Assembly: GCA_910588285.1 (NCBI GenBank)
Contig: CAJUQB010000013.1
Location: forward strand, 4,033-35,230
Source of the DNA: an uncultured Lachnospiraceae bacterium
GTDB taxonomy: Bacteria; Bacillota; Clostridia; Lachnospirales; Lachnospiraceae
Length of the DNA: 31,198 nucleotides
Direction: 5' to 3'
How positions within the stretch are numbered: position 1 is the first letter of the stretch; each line of letters begins with the position of its first letter. The notes beneath the pieces are model-generated. The model worked only from the letters and a program-made list of their open reading frames with translations, ran no database searches and was not told where the DNA came from. Of this stretch, positions 9,401 through 16,031 are shown one piece after another. Position numbers and translations under genes: made by a program.

Positions 9401-11129
9401 CCCGAAGGATTCCCTTCAGCTGCCCGTCTTCCGTCTCCGGAAGGGTAAGAGACGCCATATACCTGCCGGCAGCCTCCGGGACAGCCTGAGCCTTCACCTC
9501 CCCCCGGACTGCATCCGGATATGCTTCCTGGCTGCCTGCCTCTCCTCCCCCGGCAGGCACATACTCCCAATGGAAGCTGTCTACGCCGGATACTGCATCA
9601 TAGGCCAGAAAGGTAACCGCAATTTCCCCTCCATAATATCGGACGCCATCCTTCCTGTAACCGCCTGACTGGGCCAGGGGATCCTCGGAGGTCTCTGGAA
9701 ATTCAATGGACAGATGTTCCGGCTCTCCGCTGTCCAGCTTTACGTCTAAGGCAGCAGCAATCCGGCCGGTTATCTCCCCGGTAGCTGTCTCCCGCAGGTA
9801 GACAGCCCACTCCTTTCCCTGGCCCTGATCCCCGCTCTGCATCCCAAACACTGCCTCACTGCCAAAGGCCAGGCCATGATCCAGATCATCTGCGCGGATA
9901 ATCTCATACCCCTCCCGCGGCACAAGGGTCACCGCTGTCCTGTACCACCCATTGGAGCCGTTCTCTCCCAAAAGCTCCTTTCCCTCCATGTCGCAGATTC
10001 GATAGGGCTCTGCCGGCGGATTGCGGCAGGTAATCACCAGGGGATAGGCTGCCGTGTCGGCTGCGTACAGATTCCCCCAGGATACCCTTCCGCCGGCCTC
10101 CTTTTCTGCTGCTACCTCCACTGTCAGCACTCCCCCCGCTGCCTCCACTGCCTGAAGCAGCTTTTTATAATCTGTGACAAAAACAGCCCCGGCGTCCTCT
10201 CCCTGCGCTCTGATTTCCAGGCCCAGTCTCCCGCTGTCCGCAATCCGATAGCTGATCTTACCGTCGTCCTGAGCATAAGCTGCCCTGGCTCTGTTTGCTC
10301 CAATCCCCCCTTCCGCCCCAACTACATAGGACACCCGGCCGGTGTCGAATTCCACCAGCCCGCCTTCGGCAGATGGCTCTGCCGAAATTCGCAAGGTATG
10401 CACAATCTCTGCCTCCTCATGGTTCCTGTCCCCGGGCAAAGCTGCCCGGACGGTAACCTCACCGGCTGCTCTGACGGTAAGCTCTCCTGTATGGCTGTCA
10501 ATGAATGATGTCTTTGGCTCCTCCGCCTGTACCGAATATAGAATCCTGCTGTCCTTCTCTTCTTCCCCCGTCAAATCTACTGCCGTAAAATCAAATATTT
10601 TCCCTTGCTCCAGTTCCTTTTTTGTTGCCGCTTCCACAGACGCCTCTGTACGGTATGCTTCATTTGCAAATGCAAGCTCCCGGGATGCCTTTTGGATTAC
10701 TGCCCTCTGGGCCTTTGATGTATACCGCACCGTATCTCCCTCCAGAATCCGGACAAAGATCTGCAAATATTCCCCTGCCTCTGTGCCCTGGGGGCTTTGC
10801 CCGCTCCATATTCCATCGTCTGCTGCATACTCCACCTGCAGCGTATCCTTTGGCCTGTTTTCCAGCCTTATACCGTCAATCCGCACCTCCTTCACCAAAT
10901 CCTTTGGCTGACCGTCGTATACCGCATCCCTGTCATCCGGATCTGCCCCCAGCATCACAATCGCCACCTCCCCAAGCTCCTCCGAAAATTCCCCCATGGG
11001 CTCCCCCTTTCCGGCTTCTGCCGTCTCTCCCTCCGCCGGAAGGACCCTGGGCATTCCCATAACGAAACAGGCTGCCACAAGGGCCGCCAAAGCATTTTTC
11101 CATACCGTTCCTGTTTTTTCTCTCTTCAT
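6456..11129 (-). CDS. giant surface protein with Ig-like repeats and C-terminal membrane anchor
   Basis: The 1557-residue protein starts with a signal peptide (MKREK, then a hydrophobic stretch ending MPRVLPAEG, cleavage near 32). It continues with an MBG-like beta-sandwich region (AVYDGQPKDLV, about 70-170) and a tail of Ig-like modules. Module linkers of the form VDTTAP, VDKTAP, VDTILP, VDTAKP, VDTIAP, IDTQIP and VDKTAP fall roughly at residues 596, 710, 825, 946, 1070, 1180 and 1415, a spacing of about 115 residues. Several modules share NF(F/Y)xEDVxI and a RDxxGN turn. A single transmembrane helix followed by WLRKKS closes the protein; there is no LPXTG. It should be a long membrane-tethered stalk on the cell exterior. 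No enzymatic motif is seen. The ATG at 11129 overlaps the stop of a possible 35-codon ORF and is preceded by AAGGGGAAAAGGG. Its function is unknown; adhesion or signal reception are guesses from architecture. Confidence 0.85.
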   Translation of the reverse strand: MKREKTGTVWKNALAALVAACFVMGMPRVLPAEGETAEAGKGEPMGEFSEELGEVAIVMLGADPDDRDAVYDGQPKDLVKEVRIDGIRLENRPKDTLQVEYAADDGIWSGQSPQGTEAGEYLQIFVRILEGDTVRYTSKAQRAVIQKASRELAFANEAYRTEASVEAATKKELEQGKIFDFTAVDLTGEEEKDSRILYSVQAEEPKTSFIDSHTGELTVRAAGEVTVRAALPGDRNHEEAEIVHTLRISAEPSAEGGLVEFDTGRVSYVVGAEGGIGANRARAAYAQDDGKISYRIADSGRLGLEIRAQGEDAGAVFVTDYKKLLQAVEAAGGVLTVEVAAEKEAGGRVSWGNLYAADTAAYPLVITCRNPPAEPYRICDMEGKELLGENGSNGWYRTAVTLVPREGYEIIRADDLDHGLAFGSEAVFGMQSGDQGQGKEWAVYLRETATGEITGRIAAALDVKLDSGEPEHLSIEFPETSEDPLAQSGGYRKDGVRYYGGEIAVTFLAYDAVSGVDSFHWEYVPAGGGEAGSQEAYPDAVRGEVKAQAVPEAAGRYMASLTLPETEDGQLKGILRVFARDRAGNSSKLLTDPGIFVVDTTAPLAQVTYRADGMEGGCQWAGDGKRYFSHDVEFIFRITEENFFGEDVEIRVSKDGRAPVRQRSLAWERTDTPKEYGAEMRLTEDGAYVITMDYRDRSKNQMRTYTSPVIVVDKTAPEMTAAYSQADHVSGQSSYYRKSIRAAFTIRETNFFPEDVAVTLRKNSGPGMEVTPSWTNPARGVHVGTYTIEAPEDHGTDGAYVFEISYRDKSGNAMKPYTSGTMVVDTILPVIKVEYENQIPVTVQTDGEGNQRSYFSGLQTARITITEQNFSEDGVEETICVRDAAGSPLEGEDLYEISPWTSSGDTHVQTITYPGDANYTFDISCRDLAGQQAAGYDTDYFTVDTAKPGNLTVTYSTSILETVLSKVSFGFYRAKARVTVTATDEISGVHAFRYSYENTEEAGTGGSGQKEILADASRITYTDGGATGSVSFEIPGEALGPADQFHGTIRFTAADRAGNEADYLRDTKRIVVDTIAPAGEVVYNAPVQELEGTAYYDGDITVAVTVEEANFYPEDVEIRVTRDGADYPAAARWEPAGRSIHRGTFRLSGDGSYAVTVAGQDKSGNRMPEYTSGQLVIDTQIPRSVITVNGEPADGRAFRDQVVPSVRFGDENLESYEITLTRTSYGARQEDVTEQMLRGQITADETGGGGSFDTFDKTQENDGIYTMTVSLRDKAGHQAVDTAVFTVNRFGSVYEYSDYLDRLIQGRGAYVQAVEEDLVIWEYNADPLVEQSLNIEISRDGRPVGDVSYAAAPCDNDRASADGRGWFQYAYTIDRANFSRDGRYKIAVSSRDAAGNSPENSHYGGREILFWVDKTAPELTSITGLEEDVVNGAEQEVRYTAYDTIGLAQILVYVGDQEIEAVTDFSEDPNYYSGAFLLSESQKPQRVRLVARDLAGNITDTDGEEFASSYRFHSQVTVSTNAFVRWLADPGGIYGTLAGGAVLAAAGAVLVWLRKKS

Positions 11130-11233
11130 CCCTTTTCCCCTTTCTTCAAAATCAAAAACCCGCTGCAAGCATCAGCGCATCCATTTTCATATCTCCTTCT
11201 TCGTATGGTTCTGCATCGTCCATCCGTTCTCAT
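11126..11233 (-). CDS. possible 35-codon linking ORF between the small membrane protein and the giant gene
   Basis: The ATG at 11233 overlaps the TGA of the 85-residue gene (ATGA), has AAAGGAGGAG just upstream, and the frame closes with a TGA that overlaps the ATG of the giant gene (again ATGA). The product would be Arg-rich (contains CRTIRRRRYENG) and matches no family I recognise. It may only be a device for translational coupling, or a by-product of the 31-bp duplication that covers it. Composition does not argue for a selected protein. Confidence 0.3.
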   Translation of the reverse strand: MRTDGRCRTIRRRRYENGCADACSGFLILKKGEKG

Positions 11234-11251
11234 ATCTCCTCCTTTGTATGG
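11178..11251 (-). repeat. 31-bp direct repeat duplicating a ribosome-binding site and start region
   Basis: Two copies, at 11221-11251 and 11178-11208, match at 27 of 31 positions with a 43-base offset. On the minus strand each reads CCATAC(A/G)AAG(G/A)AGGAGATATGA, followed by a GGATG. Copy one forms the 3' end of the 85-residue gene and the start of the 35-codon ORF; copy two offers another RBS-ATG that opens only a 12-codon frame. The copies lie directly in front of the giant surface-protein gene. Confidence 0.8.
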
Positions 11252-11487
11252 ATCAGAATGATTTCCTCCAGCATTTTAATTCTTGCCGGCTCTGCCTCCC
11301 TCCTTGTCTGCCCGGTATGTGCTCCCTGCCCTCTTCCCGGCCTGCCCCGGGAAACTCTTCGATTTCCCGATAAATCCTTTATCACAGCCCCAATCCCCAG
11401 CAGAAACCACAGGGCTCCCGCCAGCGCTGCAGACAACCCTGCCATGGTAAACAGGATCACCGCAGTCACAGCCATTGTCTCCGCCAT
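11230..11487 (-). CDS. small single-span membrane protein of the kinase module
   Basis: This 85-residue protein has one long hydrophobic segment at about 5-36 (Ala/Leu/Gly-rich, ending FLLGIGAVIKDL), then a basic, Gly/Arg-rich cytoplasmic-type stretch (about 40-65) and a C-terminal amphipathic helix (ARIKMLEEIILIHTKEEI). I do not recognise a named family. The ATG follows the kinase stop codon by 2 bases, and the kinase gene's last codons provide its AGGAGG, so translation is coupled. Its stop overlaps the start of a 35-codon ORF. Position between a membrane kinase and a giant membrane-tethered surface protein suggests an accessory or adaptor subunit, which is inference only. Confidence 0.7.
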   Translation of the reverse strand: MAETMAVTAVILFTMAGLSAALAGALWFLLGIGAVIKDLSGNRRVSRGRPGRGQGAHTGQTRREAEPARIKMLEEIILIHTKEEI

Positions 11488-11489
11488 AC

Positions 11490-13175
11490 TTACCTCCTCT
11501 CCCTTCCATGGTCATAGGCTCTCTCAATCGCCTGCCGATACGGCTCGTAATGATCCAGTATTTCCTGCTGCAGCTTTTTCGACTGCTCCTTCTGGACGGT
11601 CAATTGCGCCGCCCCGTCATATAGCTCCTCCAGCAGCTCCAGAGCCGCTTCCCGCCCCATATGTACCTGTGCCATGCTGCCCCGCTGGTCATAGAGCAGC
11701 ATAAAGGCTCCATTATACAGAGAAAGCCTGTCGTATGCGCTGGCATCCTGTACATCCTCCATGGCCTCCCGTATGGCTGCGAACAGGTTCTCATAATTTT
11801 CTCTGGAAGCTTCCTCCACGATTGTTGGACTTAAGATATAGACTTTATAGAAGCTGCAGATCTGGTAATAGCAATCCGACATTTTCTGCCATTCAAATTC
11901 TGTAATTTCTCGATTGATATAGTTGTCCCGGAAAAAGGGGTATGCCTTCTGCACTCTTGTAGAAAAGCTTCCGCCTCCCTCCTGCTCCGTGTAATAATTG
12001 AAATACATCATTCCGATTTTATAATTCAATTCCGCCACATCACTGCCAGCCGGGGCAAGCGCTCCCCGATAGGCATTGTATACAGCCAAAAACTCGTCAT
12101 TCTCTCTCTTTCCAAAGGTTCCCTCATCCTCATAGGCCTCCAGCATTCTCAGATAAGCCTCTGTCCTTTCCGGATAAATGCGGATTGCCTTTTTATAGCT
12201 TGCGATTTTATCCTCCAGAGAGGATGCGGTGGAGGTAGACACCAGCGCCTCATAGCTGTTTTGATACATATTTTTGGATATTTGCCGGCAGATAAAGCCG
12301 GATATGGTACATAGAACCGCCATTGCAGCGAATGCCGCAAACAGACTGAGCTTTCTCTTTTGTTTTTTCTTATAGCCTTTTGTAATTAGCCCCGGATGGT
12401 CCAGGTCATAGAGCAGCTCCCGGCAGCTCTGGTATCTGTGCTCTGCCGCCGGCTGCACGCATCGGTCAATGATCATCTCGATGCCCTCTGACAATTTGGG
12501 CTTCCATCTCCTTACCGGCAGGTAGGCCTCTCCTCTCCTGGGATCTACGCCTGTCAGCAGATGATGCATGGTCATTCCCAGGGCATAGATATCGGATCTG
12601 GCATCGGTCTGCCCGCTGTACTGCTCCGGCGGCGCATACCCCTGGGTTCCCAGCACCGTGGTGTCCGCCAGATTCTGCTCCTTATATTCCCTGGCAATCC
12701 CGAAATCAATTATCTTAATATTCCCCTCCGGCTTCAGCATCACATTGGCCGGTTTCATATCCCGGTAAATAACAGGGGGCTTCTGGGAATGGAGATAGGC
12801 CAGGGCATCGCACAGCTGCTTCGCCCACGCAATTACCACCTGCTCCGGCTGCGGCCCATACTCTGCCAGAAGCTTGTCCAGGGATTCTCCCTCTATGTAA
12901 TCCATAACAACCAGAAGCGTCATACCATGATCAATAATGTCTACAATTCTCGGCAGGGCCGGATGATCCAGCCGTTTCATCATATTTGCTTCCGCCAGGA
13001 GGCTGCCTGCAGCCACCTGGCTCCCCTTTCCCGTTCCTTTTTTCCGGATCTCCTTGACTGCCCACTGCTTGTTCAATCGCGTATCCATGGCAAGATACAC
13101 CACAGACATACCCCCGCGGCCAATTTCAGTCAAAATCTCGTATTTTCCGTCTATTACGGAGCCGATTTCCGCCAT
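11490..13175 (-). CDS. membrane Ser/Thr protein kinase with TPR-like extracytoplasmic domain (non-PASTA)
   Basis: The 561-residue protein has a complete Hanks-type kinase domain (about 11-260): Gly loop IGRGGMSVVY (18-27), ATP lysine K41 in AVKEIR, catalytic loop YRDMKPANV with D139 and N144, DFG at 157-159, and activation-end motif GTQGYAPPEQ (176-185). Tyr replaces the usual His of HRD, which also occurs in related clostridial kinases and leaves the catalytic Asp intact. A basic juxtamembrane patch (KGYKKKQKRK) precedes one membrane helix (about 277-298). The remaining 260 residues outside the cell are helical, Tyr-rich and TPR-like (for example KKAIRIYPERTEAYLRMLEAYE), with no PASTA repeat. 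It starts 9 bases after the phosphatase stop with GGGAGG upstream, so kinase and phosphatase are co-expressed. The ligand and substrates are unknown. Confidence 0.93.
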   Translation of the reverse strand: MAEIGSVIDGKYEILTEIGRGGMSVVYLAMDTRLNKQWAVKEIRKKGTGKGSQVAAGSLLAEANMMKRLDHPALPRIVDIIDHGMTLLVVMDYIEGESLDKLLAEYGPQPEQVVIAWAKQLCDALAYLHSQKPPVIYRDMKPANVMLKPEGNIKIIDFGIAREYKEQNLADTTVLGTQGYAPPEQYSGQTDARSDIYALGMTMHHLLTGVDPRRGEAYLPVRRWKPKLSEGIEMIIDRCVQPAAEHRYQSCRELLYDLDHPGLITKGYKKKQKRKLSLFAAFAAMAVLCTISGFICRQISKNMYQNSYEALVSTSTASSLEDKIASYKKAIRIYPERTEAYLRMLEAYEDEGTFGKRENDEFLAVYNAYRGALAPAGSDVAELNYKIGMMYFNYYTEQEGGGSFSTRVQKAYPFFRDNYINREITEFEWQKMSDCYYQICSFYKVYILSPTIVEEASRENYENLFAAIREAMEDVQDASAYDRLSLYNGAFMLLYDQRGSMAQVHMGREAALELLEELYDGAAQLTVQKEQSKKLQQEILDHYEPYRQAIERAYDHGRERR

Positions 13176-13184
13176 ACTCCCTCC

Positions 13185-13946
13185 CTAAGCCCCTTTTATT
13201 ATGATTACGGATATGTTATCCGTCTCTTTTCTCCGCTTCACCTGTTCCACCAAATACCTGGCGCCGGATTCCATGGCTTCCTTGTCAATCAGCTGAAGGG
13301 GATTCAGAAACCTGTACAATTCGCCTTCACTGAGCTCATGACGGAAACCATCTGAGCACAGCAGGTACACCCCTCTTTCCCGGCGGCCAGAGAGCACCTC
13401 CGGCTCCAGCGTTTTGGAGGCCCCAACACACTGCAGCAGCATATTTCTCCACCGGTCTGTCCGCGCCTGCTCCGCTGTCATAGCCCCCCTTCGGATCTCC
13501 CGGGCCACATAGGTCTGATCCTTTGTCAGCTGCTTCAGACGATTCCCGATGTGATAGATTCTGGTGTCGCCCACATGGGTAATCACATACCTGTCATTCA
13601 CAAATAAGATCCCGGTAAATGTGGTTCCCATGGTGATGTTCTTCTGCTTCCCATACGCCTGAAGCCGTTCGTTTAAGGCCTTCAGCTTCCGGGATAATTT
13701 GTCTCCAAGGGCCTGAAGCTCCAGATCCCGCAGCTCATAGGGAAGCTCCTCCTCAAACCACTGTGCTGCCATCCGCACTCCCATTGCACTGGCCAATTCC
13801 CCTTTTGCCAGGCCGCCCATGCCGTCGCACACCACTGCCAGCAGAAGCTCTCCCTGGGCGCAGACTCCGTGCTTCACCAGAATGCTGTCCTGGTTGATTC
13901 CTTTCACGGTTCCTGCATCCGTATTTGCTGTTACTAGAAAACGCAT
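13185..13946 (-). CDS. PP2C-family Ser/Thr protein phosphatase, partner of the adjacent non-PASTA kinase
   Basis: The 253-residue protein fits the bacterial PPM/PP2C family: NQDS near residue 19, VVCDGMGGLAKGE (metal-binding DG-x-GG), THVGDTRIYHIG, CSDGFRHEL and the C-terminal ETDNISVIII. It should be a soluble Mn/Mg-dependent phosphatase reversing the neighbouring kinase. The start is the ATG at 13946, which has a near-perfect AGGAGG 6 bases upstream; an ATG ten codons earlier lacks one. It is the first gene of the module phosphatase-kinase-small membrane protein-giant surface protein. The second PP2C gene in the window (19702-20421) pairs with the PASTA kinase, so the cell has two separate kinase/phosphatase couples. 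Confidence 0.93.
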   Translation of the reverse strand: MRFLVTANTDAGTVKGINQDSILVKHGVCAQGELLLAVVCDGMGGLAKGELASAMGVRMAAQWFEEELPYELRDLELQALGDKLSRKLKALNERLQAYGKQKNITMGTTFTGILFVNDRYVITHVGDTRIYHIGNRLKQLTKDQTYVAREIRRGAMTAEQARTDRWRNMLLQCVGASKTLEPEVLSGRRERGVYLLCSDGFRHELSEGELYRFLNPLQLIDKEAMESGARYLVEQVKRRKETDNISVIIIKGA

Positions 13947-14017
13947 GTTTTCCTCCTTTCGGTATTCTGTTTTCATTCTGTGATTCTATGTTGAATTTTT
14001 ATTCCCGCAGGCAATGA

Positions 14018-14106
14018 GCAAGTAGCTGCTTGCAGCGAGGGTTTTGACTGGAATCTGGAAATACTTCAAATCGATCAGATAGAGATAGAAATCATTCGGG
14101 TGTCAA
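14018..14106 (-). promoter_or_regulatory. leader of the phosphatase-kinase-surface protein module: possible promoter and small hairpin
   Basis: A perfect TTGACA lies at 14106-14101 on the minus strand. The sequence 17 bases on (TCTATC, 14083-14078) is a poor -10. Between this and the ATG at 13946, a hairpin can form from gcaagtag/ctgcttgc at 14018-14033 (eight pairs if one G-T is allowed, fewer with a realistic loop). This is the only gap upstream of the module, so its promoter should be here, but the assignment of the exact hexamers is weak. Confidence 0.35.
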
Positions 14107-14122
14107 GGGGGGACTTTGCCAT

Positions 14123-14521
14123 TTACAATTTGGGAAAGCGACTATGCCGACTCTCTTTCAGCCTGCATCTGATCTCATCCACCAGCTCCTGGCCGCACTC
14201 CGCCACTGCCCTGATGTCTGCATCCGTCATGCCGCGTAGGATCATGTTGCTGACGACACGCTCTGTCTTTTCATCGCGGCCCACTCTTATTCCTTCATCA
14301 CGGCCATCCGCAATCAGCTTCGTAATCGCTGTACACATATCGATCCTGCCTCCCTTTCTGAAAAAATCCTTCGCTCCAATCAGCTCCATGGCGTTGATAT
14401 ACTGCACTACTACATCAAATGCATCCTCTTCCATATTCCGGTAATAGGAATCCTTTGTCACCAGCTCTGCCAGCGCATGCTCATCCTCGGAACAGCGGAT
14501 AAACTCACCTTCCAGCCTGCA
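14123..14521 (-). pseudogene. C-terminal remnant of a Rpn/PD-(D/E)XK nuclease family transposase
   Basis: The open frame from about 14521 to the stop at 14123 reads like the C-terminal half of the Rpn-type (recombination-promoting nuclease, PD-(D/E)XK 'transposase') proteins common in Lachnospiraceae: a short helix with SEDEHALAELVTKDSYYRN, then DMCTAITKLIADGRDEGIRVGRDEK and the closing MILRGMTDADIRAVAECGQELVDEI. The catalytic nuclease domain (about 200 residues) is absent. Upstream, the frame is closed by a TGA at 14524-14522, and only a GTG at 14461 could start it. A promoter at 14704-14732 still points into it. I call it a decayed gene; a short translated fragment of about 112 residues from the GTG is possible but would lack activity. 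Confidence 0.7.
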
Positions 14522-14807
14522 TCATTGTCCATATGCCGTACCTCCTGTCCTGGCAGGAGCATTTCCGGAAAACTCCTGCTGTTGTTATTTATTGGGATAT
14601 CAAGCATGAATTTTCCGAATAGAATGAGCTCATTGACAGGGAATACTCCCTTAAATACCAGGCATTTTGTAATACCTGTGTAAAGAAAATATGCTTTGAA
14701 AAAAGTATAGCATACTTGTCCGCCAGATGCAATTCAGCATATTTCACAAAATCCGCAGAAAATTTAAAAATATAATTCTCAAAATCTTTTTCCCTGCTCC
14801 AAAAGAA
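14522..14807. other. AT-rich gap between transposase remnant and macro-domain gene
   Basis: Together with the start of the remnant this makes about 350 bases without an intact gene. The minus strand carries several stretches open for 40-70 codons in different frames (for example one containing FPEMLLPGQEVRHMDND, 14640-14522) but none has both a start with an RBS and a recognisable product, as expected of decayed coding sequence. It also contains the minus-strand promoter at 14704-14732. I see no RNA gene or terminator. Confidence 0.5.
14704..14732 (-). promoter_or_regulatory. orphan sigma-A promoter facing the transposase remnant
   Basis: On the minus strand TTGCAT (14732-14727) and TATACT (14709-14704) are 17 bases apart, and TGC directly before the -10 makes it an extended -10 promoter. 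It points to the Rpn-type remnant that ends at 14123 and no longer to any complete gene. Confidence 0.65.
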
Positions 14808-15269
14808 TCACCCGTCAAACAACACAAGGTATACCAGCATCTCATGCTCCTCCAGAAAAGCGCTGATGGCGTCAATGGCGACCTGCAGCGCCTGATCCTT
14901 CGGATATCCATATACCCCGCTGGAAATCAGCGGAAATGCCACTGTCTCGCACCTTTTTTCAAGGGCAATCCTTAAGGACTGGCGGTAGCAGCTTTCCAAA
15001 AGCTCCCGCTCGCCATTCTGGCCGCCCCGCCAAATCGGCCCAACCGTATGAATCACATAACGGCAGGGCAGCCGGTAGCCGGCGGTAACCTTCGCCTGCC
15101 CCGTCTCACAGCCTCCAAGTCCCCTGCATTCCTGCAGCAGCTCCCTGCCGGCGGCCCGATGAATCGCCCCGTCAACGCCGCCCCCGCCAAGAAGACTGGA
15201 ATTGGCTGCATTGACGATGGCATCGCATTCTACTTTTGTAATATCATTTCTCACAATTTTAATTGGCAT
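14808..15269 (-). CDS. macro-domain protein (ADP-ribose / O-acetyl-ADP-ribose hydrolase type)
   Basis: The 153-residue protein is a single macro domain. Visible signatures are IVNAANSSLLGGGGVDGAIHRAAG (27-50, ADP-ribose binding and the catalytic-loop Gly run), RYVIHTVGPIW and the second phosphate-binding loop LISSGVYGYP. MacroD-type relatives remove ADP-ribose from proteins or deacetylate O-acetyl-ADP-ribose. The protein stops right after the strand LVYLVLFDG, whereas relatives usually continue for 10-25 residues with a final helix; the next frame downstream reads DSFGAGKKILRII, which looks like that helix, so a one-base frameshift near 14808 may have shortened it. AAGGGG lies 6 bases before the ATG. 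It is the last gene of the thiN-rpe-rsgA direction, 72 bases after thiN. Confidence 0.9.
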   Translation of the reverse strand: MPIKIVRNDITKVECDAIVNAANSSLLGGGGVDGAIHRAAGRELLQECRGLGGCETGQAKVTAGYRLPCRYVIHTVGPIWRGGQNGERELLESCYRQSLRIALEKRCETVAFPLISSGVYGYPKDQALQVAIDAISAFLEEHEMLVYLVLFDG

Positions 15270-15305
15270 ATGTTTCCCCTTTCACTTGTAACAGAACCTC
15301 CTCAA

Positions 15306-15364
15306 TCCCGGCTCTCCACCAGGAATTGCCGCACATTCTCCTTAGTCCCGGCTCTCCACCAGGA
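15306..15364. repeat. 19-bp direct repeat duplicating the 3' end of thiN
   Basis: TCCCGGCTCTCCACCAGGA occurs exactly at 15306-15324 and again at 15346-15364, 40 bases apart. The 15346 copy lies in the last codons of thiN (LVESRD-stop on the minus strand); the other is in the gap just before the macro-domain gene and its complement supplies a GAGGAGG-like run next to it. The pair looks like a small local duplication. Confidence 0.85.
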
Positions 15365-16031
15365 TCAGTATCCCGCTTTTTAATTCGATCCATGCCTCTT
15401 TTGCTGCAATCTCATTACTGATCCCGCTGATAGGCGCGGCGTCCTCCAGATAAAAGCAGCTCATGGTATACTCTGTCAGAGGATATCGGAAGCCTGTCAG
15501 AGTCAGCCCGGTAACCTGCGGGGTATAGGGGATCAATGACACATATTTGCCAAACTGCTCCTTTTGCAGCAGCCGCATGTTGCCTCCAATCAGCTGCAGG
15601 CGGTTGTGCTCATCCACAAGATACCCTTTTACGCCCAAGCGCAGACACAGCCCCAGCAGCTGTATATTGCCCAGAACATGATCCAGGCGGCTTCCAGTGG
15701 CTCCCAGGAGGTGAAGCTCCTGACAGCCTGCAGCAATGGCCATTTGCAGGGCATGCTCTGTGTCCGTATCATCCTTCACCGGATCCAGCACCTCCCAGGT
15801 AACAGCCTTCCCCTCCGGCCCACAAGTCCTCCAGGCCTCTCTGCAGGCTGCTGACACAGATGGATCCACGGAATCAAAATCCCCTACAACAACATCCGGA
15901 CACAGGCCTGTCCGGCAGAAAAACTCCATGCCCCGGTCCACTGCATACAGCATGTCAAATTTATGTTCCCTGATATAATTCAGGGTGAATCCGTCCTTCA
16001 CGAATCCACCCGCTACAATTGCTGCTTTCAT
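15342..16031 (-). CDS. thiN: thiamine diphosphokinase
   Basis: The 229-residue protein transfers pyrophosphate from ATP to thiamine, giving the cofactor thiamine diphosphate. The N-terminal domain has VVVGDFDSVDPS, DPVKDDTDTEHALQMA and GATGSRLDHVLGNIQLL, the three nucleotide/metal-binding signatures of the TPK family; the C-terminal beta domain includes GLTLTGFRYPL. Length is normal (about 210-230). The ATG overlaps the TGA of rpe (ATGA), so the two are translationally coupled. The position after rsgA and rpe matches the yloS/thiN location in Bacillus and many clostridia. The last six codons are duplicated 40 bases downstream. Confidence 0.95.
   Translation of the reverse strand: MKAAIVAGGFVKDGFTLNYIREHKFDMLYAVDRGMEFFCRTGLCPDVVVGDFDSVDPSVSAACREAWRTCGPEGKAVTWEVLDPVKDDTDTEHALQMAIAAGCQELHLLGATGSRLDHVLGNIQLLGLCLRLGVKGYLVDEHNRLQLIGGNMRLLQKEQFGKYVSLIPYTPQVTGLTLTGFRYPLTEYTMSCFYLEDAAPISGISNEIAAKEAWIELKSGILILVESRD

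Noticed and set aside
14018..14033. gcaagtag/ctgcttgc palindrome as a riboswitch or attenuator
   Set aside because: Too short, with no loop of normal size at full pairing and no alternative structure; kept only as a leader note.
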